Shown: piece after piece, positions 1 to 7,528 of the stretch
How the letters are laid out: every line of letters starts with the position of its first letter
How positions within the stretch are numbered: the first letter of the stretch is position 1
Source of the DNA: Bacillota bacterium
GTDB lineage: Bacteria > Bacillota > Clostridia > Clostridiales > Clostridiaceae
NCBI GenBank assembly: GCA_030706015.1
Contig: JAUZPI010000050.1
Span: forward strand, 1-30,886
Direction: 5' to 3'
Length of the DNA stretch: 30,886 bases
The notes under the pieces: generated by a model
Told to the model about the DNA's origin: nothing
The model's database searches: none
The model's input: the letters and a program-made list of their open reading frames with translations, nothing else
Translations under genes and position numbers: made by a program

Positions 1-112
1 AAAAATATCGAGAGATGCCAATGGGTTAACAAGTACTGCCGGGTTAAGGTTTTACTTAATGCAGCTGAGTTTAACTCAAAGCTCCTTAGTGCTAAAACTC
101 AACGAAAAAAAG
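1..112 (+). ncRNA. M-box (ykoK) magnesium riboswitch, 5'-truncated by the window edge
   Basis: The conserved M-box core is readable: GAGAGATGCCAATGGGTTAAC (9-29), then TTAAGGT, TTAATGCAGCTG (56-67) and GTGCTAAAACTC (89-100). These occur in the same order and spacing as in the Bacillus mgtE/ykoK leaders. The 5' helix strand (the AGGTGAGGCTCCT part) lies before base 1. M-box RNAs bind Mg2+ and terminate transcription when Mg2+ is plentiful. A terminator follows at 148-185 and Mg-related genes follow that, so the aptamer very probably controls the genes at 380-3098. Confidence 0.93.
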
Positions 113-147
113 TATTTGCAATGCAGATAATTTCTTGCGTTAAATTT

Positions 148-185
148 AGCTGAGCCTTCTTATTGGGCTCAGCTTTTATTTTTTT
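148..185 (+). terminator. Intrinsic terminator, expression platform of the M-box
   Basis: A 9-bp perfect stem AGCTGAGCC / GGCTCAGCT (148-156 with 166-174) is followed by TTTTATTTTTTT. It lies directly after the aptamer and before the first gene, the usual place for an M-box OFF-switch terminator. The competing antiterminator strand was not worked out because the aptamer is incomplete. Confidence 0.9.
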
Positions 186-253
186 CAGTTGAATTTTGCT
201 GAACAAGCATATATTTCATATAATTTTGGCTTTAAAAAGGAGTGATTAATTTT

Positions 254-364
254 ATGGACAGTGGACCTTATCATAGGTGCAATAGTATATTACTTTTAAA
301 ATTGAATCATGATAAATATGATATAGGTGTACTCTCCATGGAATTAATGATTGTACACCTATAA
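254..364 (+). CDS. Possible 36-codon leader ORF between riboswitch and first gene
   Basis: An ATG at 254 is preceded by AAAAAGGAG (234-242, 11 nt away, slightly long) and opens a 36-codon frame ending in TAA at 362-364. That stop touches the Shine-Dalgarno of the next gene (AAGGAGG, 366-372). The peptide begins MDSGPYHRCN and resembles nothing I know. Its last third covers the hairpin at 323-362, so translating ribosomes would open that hairpin. It could be a regulatory leader peptide or simply a chance frame; length and spacing alone cannot decide. Confidence 0.3.
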   Translation: MDSGPYHRCNSILLLKLNHDKYDIGVLSMELMIVHL

Positions 365-378
365 TAAGGAGGTTGTAC
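323..378 (+). promoter_or_regulatory. Hairpin next to the start of the MgtE-like gene
   Basis: ATAGGTGTAC (323-332) pairs perfectly with GTACACCTAT (353-362), ending a few bases before the Shine-Dalgarno. An alternative pairing is visible: GTACTCTCC (329-337) can pair with the Shine-Dalgarno segment GGAG..GTAC (369-378) with a small bulge. The two helices share bases and exclude each other. What is seen is the complementarity; a translational switch is inference. Confidence 0.45.
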
Positions 379-379
379 A

Positions 380-1603
380 ATGAAATTTCTAAGCGTTTAT
401 CTAAGTAGAATACTTGGTAAAAAGATTTATTCTCCTGATAGGAAAGAAGTTGTAGCTAAGCTTATAGATGTTGCTGTTTCTATGGATTCGCAAAATCCCA
501 GGCTGGAAGTTGCTTTGATAAAAACAAAAGATGGACTTAAATATGTAGATTGGGATAATATTTCTGTATCAAAAGCTCACGGCCAATACACACTAACCTG
601 CAGTAAACTGGAAGAAAAACCTCTTGGCAATTTAACGCTGTTAAAGAGATATATATTAGATAAGCAGATTATAGATGTAAATGGAAGAAAAGTTGTTAGA
701 GTTAACGACATTAGACTGGTATCCTTAGCTTCTGGCTTCTTAGTTGTAGCCGTAGATATTGGTCTTGATGGAATAATGAGAAGAATCGGCATCGCCAGAG
801 TGTTTAAAAAATTAGGCGTAAAAACCTCTGCAAAACTTATGCTTTGGAATGAGGTTGCTGCTGTTTACGATACAAAGGATATAAAGCTGTCAAAAACCTA
901 TAATAAATTATCCACACTACACCCTTCTGACTTAGCAGACATTATAGAAGATTTCGATACTAATACAGGTATGATTATATTCTCAAGTTTAGATAACGCA
1001 AAAGCTGCAGACGTACTTGAAGAATTAGAAGAAGAAGCTCAAGTAAACTTACTAAAAAGCCTTTCTACAGACAAGGCTGCTGATATATTAGAAGAAATGC
1101 CTGCGGATGAAGTTGCCGATATATTGGACGGACTTAGCGACTACAAAGCAGAAGAACTGCTTAACAACATGGAAAAGGATGCTTCAGATGAAGTAAGAGA
1201 ACTACTGGAATACGAAGACTACGAAATAGGAAGTATTATGACTACAGATTTTGTTTCGTATACTGAAAATTATACTGTACAGCAGGTACTGGATAATTTA
1301 CGTCAGCTTAAGCCTGAAGAAGATTTAGTATACAGCATCTATGTTACAGACGCTTCAAACAAATTAATCGGTACGCTGTCTCTAAGAGACATAGTAGTAT
1401 CTAAACCAACTGATACCCTTAATATTATAATGAATAAATGGTTTGTATCCATGAAGGATACTGATGAAATAAACGATCTTATTAAAGTGGTTTCGAAATA
1501 TAATCTGTTCACTATGCCGATAACTGACAATGAAATGAATTTAGTAGGAAATGTACTAATTACTGATATAACACATCAACTTGTTAAAACTAGAAAAATG
1601 TAG
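380..1603 (+). CDS. Soluble MgtE-like protein (PRC-barrel, MgtE-N, CBS pair; no channel domain)
   Basis: A 407-aa protein whose ATG is 7 nt after AAGGAGG. Residues ~10-65 and ~95-140 look like two PRC-barrel segments. Residues ~180-285 are the helical MgtE N domain (HPSDLADIIEDF and repeats of ADILEEMP / VADILDGL type). Residues ~285-400 are a CBS pair beginning EIGSIMTTDFVSY. In MgtE channels these cytoplasmic domains bind Mg2+ and gate the pore. Here the protein stops where the five-helix transmembrane domain should begin, so it cannot be a channel itself. It lies behind an M-box and 17 bp before an Nramp-related transporter, which suggests it senses Mg2+ for that transporter. The domain calls are firm; the partnership is inferred from the operon. 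Confidence 0.9.
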   Translation: MKFLSVYLSRILGKKIYSPDRKEVVAKLIDVAVSMDSQNPRLEVALIKTKDGLKYVDWDNISVSKAHGQYTLTCSKLEEKPLGNLTLLKRYILDKQIIDVNGRKVVRVNDIRLVSLASGFLVVAVDIGLDGIMRRIGIARVFKKLGVKTSAKLMLWNEVAAVYDTKDIKLSKTYNKLSTLHPSDLADIIEDFDTNTGMIIFSSLDNAKAADVLEELEEEAQVNLLKSLSTDKAADILEEMPADEVADILDGLSDYKAEELLNNMEKDASDEVRELLEYEDYEIGSIMTTDFVSYTENYTVQQVLDNLRQLKPEEDLVYSIYVTDASNKLIGTLSLRDIVVSKPTDTLNIIMNKWFVSMKDTDEINDLIKVVSKYNLFTMPITDNEMNLVGNVLITDITHQLVKTRKM

Positions 1604-1620
1604 TTTTTGGAGGTATGAGT

Positions 1621-2874
1621 GTGAAGACAACAAAAAAGACATGGATTGCAAGTGTACTAATGTTTCTAAGCATATTGGGTCCAGGTATTATTACTGGAAG
1701 TGTAGACAACGATGCTGGCGGGATAACAACCTATTCCTTAGCAGGAGCTACTTACGGATATAAGCTTATTTGGACACTGATTCCTGCATTTATTGCTCTT
1801 ATTGTTGTTCAGGAAATGAACTCCAGAATGGGAATAGTAACTGGTAAAGGTCTTGCAGATCTTATCAGAGAAAATTTTGGTGTTAAAATTACTTTTTTTA
1901 TTTTTTTAGGCTTGATTATTGCCGACATTGGAAATACAGCTACAGAATTTGCCGGAGTAGCTGGAAGTATGCAGGTTTTTGGTATCAGTAAATATATCTC
2001 TGTACCATTAGCTGCAGTGGCAGTATGGTTTTTCGTGGTAAAGGGATCTTATAAATCCTCAGAGAAATTATTTCTTTTATTTAGCTTTTTTTTATTATCC
2101 TATATACTATCTGCCCTACTTGCAAGGCCAGACTGGCATGAAATTGGACAATCGATTATTAAACCACATATGGAAATGAATATGGACTATATAGGCATGG
2201 TAATCGGTATAATCGGAACTACCATTGCTCCCTGGATGCAGTTTTATATGCAGTCTGCAGTAATCGAAAAGGGAATTAAGATTAAGGAATATAAATATGA
2301 GCTTTGGGATGTAATCATTGGAAGCATAATAACGGTAGTCATAGCTTTCTTCATTATTGTTGCCTGTGCTGCTACTTTAAACAAAAATGGCATAAAAATA
2401 AATGAAGCTAAAGATGCTGCCTTGGCATTAAAGCCTTTTGCTGGAGCCTTTGCTTCAGAGGTTTTTGCCTTTGGCCTTTTTATTGCTTCAATATTTTCTG
2501 CTACTATTCTCCCCTTAGCCACAGCCTTCTATATCTGCGAAGCCTTTGGCTTTGAGGCCGGAATAGATAAACAATTGGAGGAAGCACGTGAATTTTATAC
2601 CCTTTTTACTATAATAATGATTATTGCAATATTTATAATTTTACTGCCAAATGCACCACTTATTCAAATTACCTTTTGGACTCAGATTATAAATGGTATA
2701 CTGTTACCAATAGTATTAATATGTATGATGTTAATGGTAAATAACAAAGAAATAATGGGCAATTACGTAAATGGAAAGCTGAGAAATATTATTGGCTGGG
2801 GAACTATTGCTGTATTAATTATCTTGACGGTTATATTGACCATTGATTCAATTGTTTCCAGATTCATCACATAA
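1621..2874 (+). CDS. Nramp-related magnesium transporter (NRMT type)
   Basis: A ~417-aa membrane protein of the SLC11/Nramp fold with about 11 hydrophobic helices. GTG at 1621 is preferred because GGAGG (1609-1613) is 7 nt upstream; the ATG at 1615 lies only 1 nt from it. In helix 1 the classical DPGN metal motif is replaced by DNDAGG. In helix 6 the MPH motif is replaced by an IAPWMQ segment, so the methionine that selects Mn2+/Fe2+ is missing. These changes mark the Nramp-related Mg2+ transporters described in Clostridium acetobutylicum, which are also M-box controlled. The likely role is Mg2+ uptake across the cytoplasmic membrane. The preceding MgtE-like gene may regulate it. Confidence 0.88.
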   Translation: MKTTKKTWIASVLMFLSILGPGIITGSVDNDAGGITTYSLAGATYGYKLIWTLIPAFIALIVVQEMNSRMGIVTGKGLADLIRENFGVKITFFIFLGLIIADIGNTATEFAGVAGSMQVFGISKYISVPLAAVAVWFFVVKGSYKSSEKLFLLFSFFLLSYILSALLARPDWHEIGQSIIKPHMEMNMDYIGMVIGIIGTTIAPWMQFYMQSAVIEKGIKIKEYKYELWDVIIGSIITVVIAFFIIVACAATLNKNGIKINEAKDAALALKPFAGAFASEVFAFGLFIASIFSATILPLATAFYICEAFGFEAGIDKQLEEAREFYTLFTIIMIIAIFIILLPNAPLIQITFWTQIINGILLPIVLICMMLMVNNKEIMGNYVNGKLRNIIGWGTIAVLIILTVILTIDSIVSRFIT

Positions 2875-2891
2875 GCAAAGGAGGAAGGTTC

Positions 2892-3098
2892 GTGAAAAAA
2901 TATATTGCTATATTTAAGCAAAGCCTAATCTTAACTGCAATATTTGCTGTTATTAAACTTATATTTGTGCTATTTTCCAGCAAGTTTATTCTTTCAAAAT
3001 TTATAAGCGATATTAGCATGTACTTTGTGCTAATCTTTATAGGTGGCGCTATTTTCGTAACCTTTATAAACAAAAATTATTTTGACCAATATAAATAG
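2892..3098 (+). CDS. Small two-TM membrane protein of the magnesium operon
   Basis: A 68-aa protein starting at GTG 2892, 7 nt after AAAGGAGG (2877-2884) and 17 bp after the transporter stop. Two hydrophobic stretches (~8-30 and ~40-60) separate short charged ends; the C-terminus is NKNYFDQYK. No family is recognised. The good ribosome site, tight spacing and a terminator directly after its stop argue that it is a real last gene of the operon. It could be a small accessory subunit of the transporter, but only position supports that. Confidence 0.7.
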   Translation: MKKYIAIFKQSLILTAIFAVIKLIFVLFSSKFILSKFISDISMYFVLIFIGGAIFVTFINKNYFDQYK

Positions 3099-3132
3099 AA
3101 AAAGGCATCATAGCTTTTATGATGCCTTTTTC
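3099..3132. terminator. Bidirectional terminator between magnesium operon and MCP
   Basis: A long perfect stem, AAAAAGGCATCATA against TATGATGCCTTTTT with a short loop, has A and T tracts on its two sides. It can therefore end the plus-strand magnesium operon and the converging chemoreceptor unit. Confidence 0.92.
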
Positions 3133-3193
3133 TATGCACTAAACATCTAATATAATTGTTTTAATATATTCTCACGGAGTGCTAAAGGATAAC

Positions 3194-5416
3194 CTAATAC
3201 TTGCCAAAATCATTATCATCTAAAGAAATTTTGGGCTTGGGTTCGGTGTTTTCAGTAATAATAAAACCCATATTTTTGCCATATTCATTATTTTTATTAG
3301 TGGATTTATTAAAACTCTTATTGCCGCTAACATAATGTACTGAAGTATTTTTTAGTCTGAATCTGGCTACCATATCCTTTAACATAATAGCCTGGCTTGA
3401 TAGTTCTTCACTGGCAGAAGCACTTTCCTCTGAGGTAGCAGTATTCATTTGGGTAACCTTTGAAACCTGTTCTATAGCTTCGTTTATTTGAGAAATCCCC
3501 TGTGCCTGTTCATTTGAAGCAAAGGCTATTTCACTTACTATCTTTGATACCTTAGATATATTTGCAATAATCTTATTTAAAGCGTTAGCAGTATCATTTG
3601 CAATTTCTTTTCCTTTTTCAGATTTTATAATAGATTCTTCAATCATTTCGGTGGTTTCCTTTGCTACATTGGCGCTTCTAGCAGCTAGGTTTCTCACCTC
3701 TTCAGCTACTACTGCAAAGCCTTTTCCATGCTGACCTGCTCTTGCTGCTTCTACAGCTGCATTTAAGGCTAAAATATTAGTTTGAAATGCTATCTCATCT
3801 ATTACCTTTATAATATTGGATATATTAGCTGAGGACTTATTTATCTCATCCATGGCTTTCAGCATTTCCTGCATCTTTTCTTTGCCGTTGTCCGCGTCTG
3901 ATTTAGTTGTTTCAGCCACTTCATTTGCTTCATTTGCATTTACTGCATTTTCTTTGGTTTGAGCTGCCAGCTCAGTAATAGAGGAGGTTATTTCCTCTAC
4001 AGCACTAGCCTGCTCAGTGGCGCCTTGAGACAAGCTTTGACTAGAGCTGGACACTTGTGCTGAACCTGAAGCTACTTGCTGAGCCGCACCATTTATATCT
4101 CCAAGCACCCTGTTTAGGGCTTCTATAATTGTATTTGTGGCTTCTTTCATAGCAGAAAAATCTCCAGCATATGTGCCTTTAACTTCAACCTGCAGATTAC
4201 CCCCTGACATTTCAGTAAGCACCCTAGAAGCCTCTTCAATATGATCTCTGACTCCCATTATAGTATTGTTTAAAGCATTTTTTATAAGAGCATGTTCTCC
4301 CTTATAATCCCCCTTAACACTTGCAGACAAATTACCTTCTGACATTTGTTCAAGTACATTAGCTGCCTCTTTAACTGGCTCTATCACTGCATCTAGAGTT
4401 TTATTTATTCCCTCTACTATATCTGCCCAGGCGCCTTTAAATAATTTTGAGTTTCCACGGGTATTTAAATTTCCCTCTAAAGCTGCTGCAGTCAGCATAT
4501 TTGTTTCTTCAATCAATTTATTAACTGTCGCTAGCATGTCCTTCAATTTGCTGTTAAGTATGTCCTTACTTGATTTAACTTGAACATTAACAGCAATATT
4601 CCCATCAGCTATACTCTCAGCTACTAATGCTTGCTGCTTTACAGTTTCTATCATTCTCCTAAAGGATTCAGCCAGAGTACCTAATTCATCTCTAGAATTT
4701 AAATCTACATTAGCATCTATATCCCCCTCAGCAAGTTTCCTAGCCGCCTCAGTTAGCTGATTAAGCTGCCTGCTTATTAATGATGCCAGTAATAAACCAA
4801 CTATAATTGCAAGAGCAGTACTTATAACAACTATTATAGTCATCATTGTAGAACTGCTGCTATAAGTATTTATGTTTTTTTGGTTGGTGGCATCAGCCAG
4901 TCCCTTATTAATATCCATCAATTTAACTATACTATCATTTGCTCCTTGTACCTTACTATTAAGCTCAGGAAGCTTTATTGCGGCATCCTCATACTTGCCT
5001 TGCTTTAATAAATCTGCTATCTGATTCCTAGTAGTTCTGTATTGAGTAAAATTATTTTCGAAATTTGGATATTCATTTTTTTCATCCTGTGATAGATTAG
5101 TACTCTTATAAGCAGCTAAAAGTCTATCATTTTCAGCCTTCATAGTATCACTTTCCTGTAACAGCTCATCTAAATTTGAATTATTCTTCTGTATTACCAT
5201 TTGTGTAAACTTTTCATGGTTACTCAATAAATTCTTTTCAACTTGAGCTAAATCTCTTATTGCTACAAGATTGTTTCTGTATATAGCTTCACCGCCGCTG
5301 CTTATGTTTTTCATATTAACTGTTCCCAGGATACCAACTACTAAGGTAAACACTGCTACTATCATAAAGCATGCTAGTAATTTAACCTTTATTTTTGCAT
5401 TTTTAAACCATTGCAT
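3194..5416 (-). CDS. Methyl-accepting chemotaxis protein with extracellular 4-helix sensor and multiple HAMP units
   Basis: A 740-aa transmembrane chemoreceptor. ATG 5416 is preferred over GTG 5428 because AAAGAGGTGG lies 8-9 nt before it; the gene then overlaps the cheW stop by 14 nt, suggesting translational coupling. TM1 is ~13-33, an external helical ligand region ~35-185, TM2 ~191-214. Then come a HAMP domain and about four further HAMP-like units (each with an xEGNLxxxVKG type core) before the signalling hairpin, whose tip contains EIAFQTNILALNAAVEAARAG. The C-terminus is KISLDDNDFGKY, nearly the same as the second MCP at 10308. It would bind CheW/CheA and be methylated by CheR. The ligand is unknown. 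Confidence 0.95.
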   Translation of the reverse strand: MQWFKNAKIKVKLLACFMIVAVFTLVVGILGTVNMKNISSGGEAIYRNNLVAIRDLAQVEKNLLSNHEKFTQMVIQKNNSNLDELLQESDTMKAENDRLLAAYKSTNLSQDEKNEYPNFENNFTQYRTTRNQIADLLKQGKYEDAAIKLPELNSKVQGANDSIVKLMDINKGLADATNQKNINTYSSSSTMMTIIVVISTALAIIVGLLLASLISRQLNQLTEAARKLAEGDIDANVDLNSRDELGTLAESFRRMIETVKQQALVAESIADGNIAVNVQVKSSKDILNSKLKDMLATVNKLIEETNMLTAAALEGNLNTRGNSKLFKGAWADIVEGINKTLDAVIEPVKEAANVLEQMSEGNLSASVKGDYKGEHALIKNALNNTIMGVRDHIEEASRVLTEMSGGNLQVEVKGTYAGDFSAMKEATNTIIEALNRVLGDINGAAQQVASGSAQVSSSSQSLSQGATEQASAVEEITSSITELAAQTKENAVNANEANEVAETTKSDADNGKEKMQEMLKAMDEINKSSANISNIIKVIDEIAFQTNILALNAAVEAARAGQHGKGFAVVAEEVRNLAARSANVAKETTEMIEESIIKSEKGKEIANDTANALNKIIANISKVSKIVSEIAFASNEQAQGISQINEAIEQVSKVTQMNTATSEESASASEELSSQAIMLKDMVARFRLKNTSVHYVSGNKSFNKSTNKNNEYGKNMGFIITENTEPKPKISLDDNDFGKY

Positions 5417-5924
5417 TAGCTTCTCCACCTCTTTCTAGGGACTTATTTATAATATGGATGTCTTTGCTATCCACTAGCTTACTGCAATCTACTATAAGTT
5501 TAACTGAATTATTAAGCTTAGCTATTCCTTTAATATAGCTGTTGTAATAAGATTTGCTTACGCTTGGAGGCTCTGAAATACCTTCCTCAGCTATTCCAGC
5601 TACTTCTATCACTCTATCCACCACAAGACCCAAAGAATCCCTTTCTATTTCAATTACCACTATGCATGTCCTATCATCATAATCTCGGGCCTCTTTATTA
5701 AATCTAAGACGTATGTCCATTACAGGAATTATTTTTCCTCTTAAATTTATTATTCCTTTTACGCAGCTTGGTATATCCGGGATTTCCGTAATAGTCTGCA
5801 TACCTATTATTTCTATAACATTTTTTATCTCTATACCATACTCCTCTGTACCTAAAGAAAATATTAAATATTTATCTCTCTGCGTATCTTCTTCCTCCAC
5901 CAGGTTTAAATACTCCTCTCTCAT
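5403..5924 (-). CDS. cheW: Chemotaxis coupling protein CheW (copy 1)
   Basis: A 173-aa CheW-domain protein. ATG 5924 is preferred because GGGAG lies 8 nt upstream; the longer frame to 5957 has no ribosome site. The β-barrel core is clear: YLIFSLGTEEYGIEI, then IPDIPSCVKGIINLRGKIIPVMD and a VVDRVIEV strand. It bridges MCPs to CheA. It is followed by, and overlaps, the MCP gene, so the pair may form a dedicated receptor-coupler unit. It closely resembles the second CheW at 6991-7482, including the EEDTQ.DKYLIFSLG start, so one likely arose by duplication. The C-terminal tail (KSLERGGEANAMV) is longer here. Confidence 0.95.
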   Translation of the reverse strand: MREEYLNLVEEEDTQRDKYLIFSLGTEEYGIEIKNVIEIIGMQTITEIPDIPSCVKGIINLRGKIIPVMDIRLRFNKEARDYDDRTCIVVIEIERDSLGLVVDRVIEVAGIAEEGISEPPSVSKSYYNSYIKGIAKLNNSVKLIVDCSKLVDSKDIHIINKSLERGGEANAMV

Positions 5925-6074
5925 CCTATCATCTCCCACCAAATTTTGGTTACCCATATAAATCTATATGCTAGTCCTACTAATATGATTACTTCACCTG
6001 TATGCATTTAATGTGATTTATATGCACTCCACCCTATAAGACATACGCTATAATGATATAAGTTTATATAAAAT

Positions 6075-6119
6075 AAAAAACAATCCGACGCTTCTCAAAA
6101 TGTCAGATTGTTTTTTATT
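6075..6119 (-). terminator. Terminator after cheR
   Basis: AAAAAACAATC and GATTGTTTTTT pair around an inner GAC/GTC helix and a loop of about 12 nt. It lies ~35 bp beyond the cheR stop on the minus strand and separates the cheA-cheW-cheR unit from the downstream cheW-MCP unit. The latter probably has its own promoter in 5925-6070; no clear -35/-10 pair was found there. Confidence 0.8.
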
Positions 6120-6154
6120 TATCTTTAATCATCAAGCTTTCTACCTTATTTTTA

Positions 6155-6970
6155 CTATTCCTTTCTGTAAACAGAAGGCATAATGTATTTAAACTTACTG
6201 CTGGTACATCCATTTAGTGACTCAGAATGTCCTATAAAGAAATATCCTCCAGGCTCCAAATTATCATAATATCTCTTCACTAATTGATCCTTTGTTTCAT
6301 TATCAAAATATATCATTACATTTCTGCAAAATATAACATGAAATCTTTTCTTAAAAGGAAATACCTTATTCATTAAATTAAATCGTCTAAAAATCACTTC
6401 ATTTTTTATCTTATCTGTAACCCTGGCTTGATAAGAGTTTATCTTATGAAAATAATTTAATTTCCATATGTCTGGTATCATAGAAAGCTGTTCATTTTCG
6501 TATTCTCCCTTTACAGCTGCTTCTAAAACCTCATTGGATATATCTGTAGCCAAAATTCTCTTATCCCAAATAGGACTATTAGAAAAATAGTCATTATTGA
6601 TCATGGCTAAGGTGTATGCCTCTTCCCCAGAAGAACATCCTGCACACCAAACCCTTAAATCCTTTTCTGCGAAATACTGTCTTTCTAAATAAGGAAGTAC
6701 TGTATCTCTGTAAAAATTAAAATGATTTTTCTCTCTCATAAAAAAAGTATAGTTTGTGGTAACCTTATCTAATAGTTCAACCACTGCCTCTCCAGTTTTA
6801 TCTTTAATTACATACTCATAATACTCTGAAAAACTCGTGAAGCCTTTTTTGCTGAGGATACCTTGAAGACGCCCCTCCAGCAAGTTCCTCTTCTGTATTA
6901 GATTTATTCCATAATATTGTTTTATATAAGAGACAAATTCATCGAATTCTTTATTGGTTAACTTTATCAT
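6155..6970 (-). CDS. cheR: Chemotaxis protein methyltransferase CheR
   Basis: A 271-aa protein, typical CheR length. Residues ~1-75 form the helical N-terminal domain (LTNKEFDEFVSYI, then a GRL box). Residues ~80-271 are the SAM-binding Rossmann domain with NYTFFMRE, then VWCAGCSSGEEAYTLAM, ILATDIS, IFCRNVMIYFD and the C-terminal PGGYFFIGHSES. CheR transfers methyl groups from SAM to glutamates on the receptor signalling domains. It starts 20 bp after the cheW stop and ends the cheA-cheW-cheR run. Its antagonist CheB is encoded ~7.7 kb upstream in a separate unit. Confidence 0.97.
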   Translation of the reverse strand: MIKLTNKEFDEFVSYIKQYYGINLIQKRNLLEGRLQGILSKKGFTSFSEYYEYVIKDKTGEAVVELLDKVTTNYTFFMREKNHFNFYRDTVLPYLERQYFAEKDLRVWCAGCSSGEEAYTLAMINNDYFSNSPIWDKRILATDISNEVLEAAVKGEYENEQLSMIPDIWKLNYFHKINSYQARVTDKIKNEVIFRRFNLMNKVFPFKKRFHVIFCRNVMIYFDNETKDQLVKRYYDNLEPGGYFFIGHSESLNGCTSSKFKYIMPSVYRKE

Positions 6971-6990
6971 TTTTAGTCAGCACCTTCTTT

Positions 6991-7482
6991 TTATACCGCG
7001 CTGTTTAACTTTTCAAGCTCATCACTATTTAAGAGCTTTTCACAATCAATTAAAAGCTTAACTGAGTTATTAACCTTCCCTATTCCTTTAATATATCTGT
7101 TGCTGTAGGATTTACTTACACTTGGTGGTTCAGAGATATCCTCCTCAGGTATAGAAATCACCTCTATAACCCTATCCACTACAAGGCCTATACAAATATC
7201 TTTAATTTCTATTACTACTATACAGGTTCTATCATCGTATTCTCTTGGTGCTTTGCTAAATCTAAGGCGTACATCCATTACCGGTATTATCTTTCCCCTA
7301 AGGTTTATAACGCCTTTAACATAACTTGGTATATCCGGCACTTCTGTAATAGCCTGCATACCTATAATTTCTATAACATTCTTTATCTCTATTCCGTACT
7401 CTTCTGCACCTAAAGAAAATATTAAATGCTTACCTTTTTGGGTATCCTCCTCTTCAAAGGAGTTATCAAATACTTCTTCCAT
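6991..7482 (-). CDS. cheW: Chemotaxis coupling protein CheW (copy 2)
   Basis: A 163-aa CheW protein whose ATG lies 8 nt after a GGGGGG ribosome site. The sequence tracks copy 1 almost line for line (HLIFSLGAEEYGIEI, IPDIPSYVKGVINLRGK, VVDRVIEVISIPEED) but ends sooner, at DELEKLNSAV. It sits between cheA and cheR with short gaps (~46 and 20 bp), so it is the coupler made together with the kinase. Having two couplers suggests separate receptor sets or adjusted array stoichiometry. Confidence 0.96.
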   Translation of the reverse strand: MEEVFDNSFEEEDTQKGKHLIFSLGAEEYGIEIKNVIEIIGMQAITEVPDIPSYVKGVINLRGKIIPVMDVRLRFSKAPREYDDRTCIVVIEIKDICIGLVVDRVIEVISIPEEDISEPPSVSKSYSNRYIKGIGKVNNSVKLLIDCEKLLNSDELEKLNSAV

Positions 7483-7528
7483 GATACAATCCCCCCACTA
7501 ATATCTTTTGATTTAGGTTTCTCTCAGT

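Noticed and set aside
577..792. Open frames antisense to the MgtE-like gene, and many similar short frames opposite the che and GAP1 genes
   Set aside because: They have no ribosome sites, lie fully inside well-supported genes and show Ser/Phe/Leu-rich compositions typical of reverse-strand shadows.
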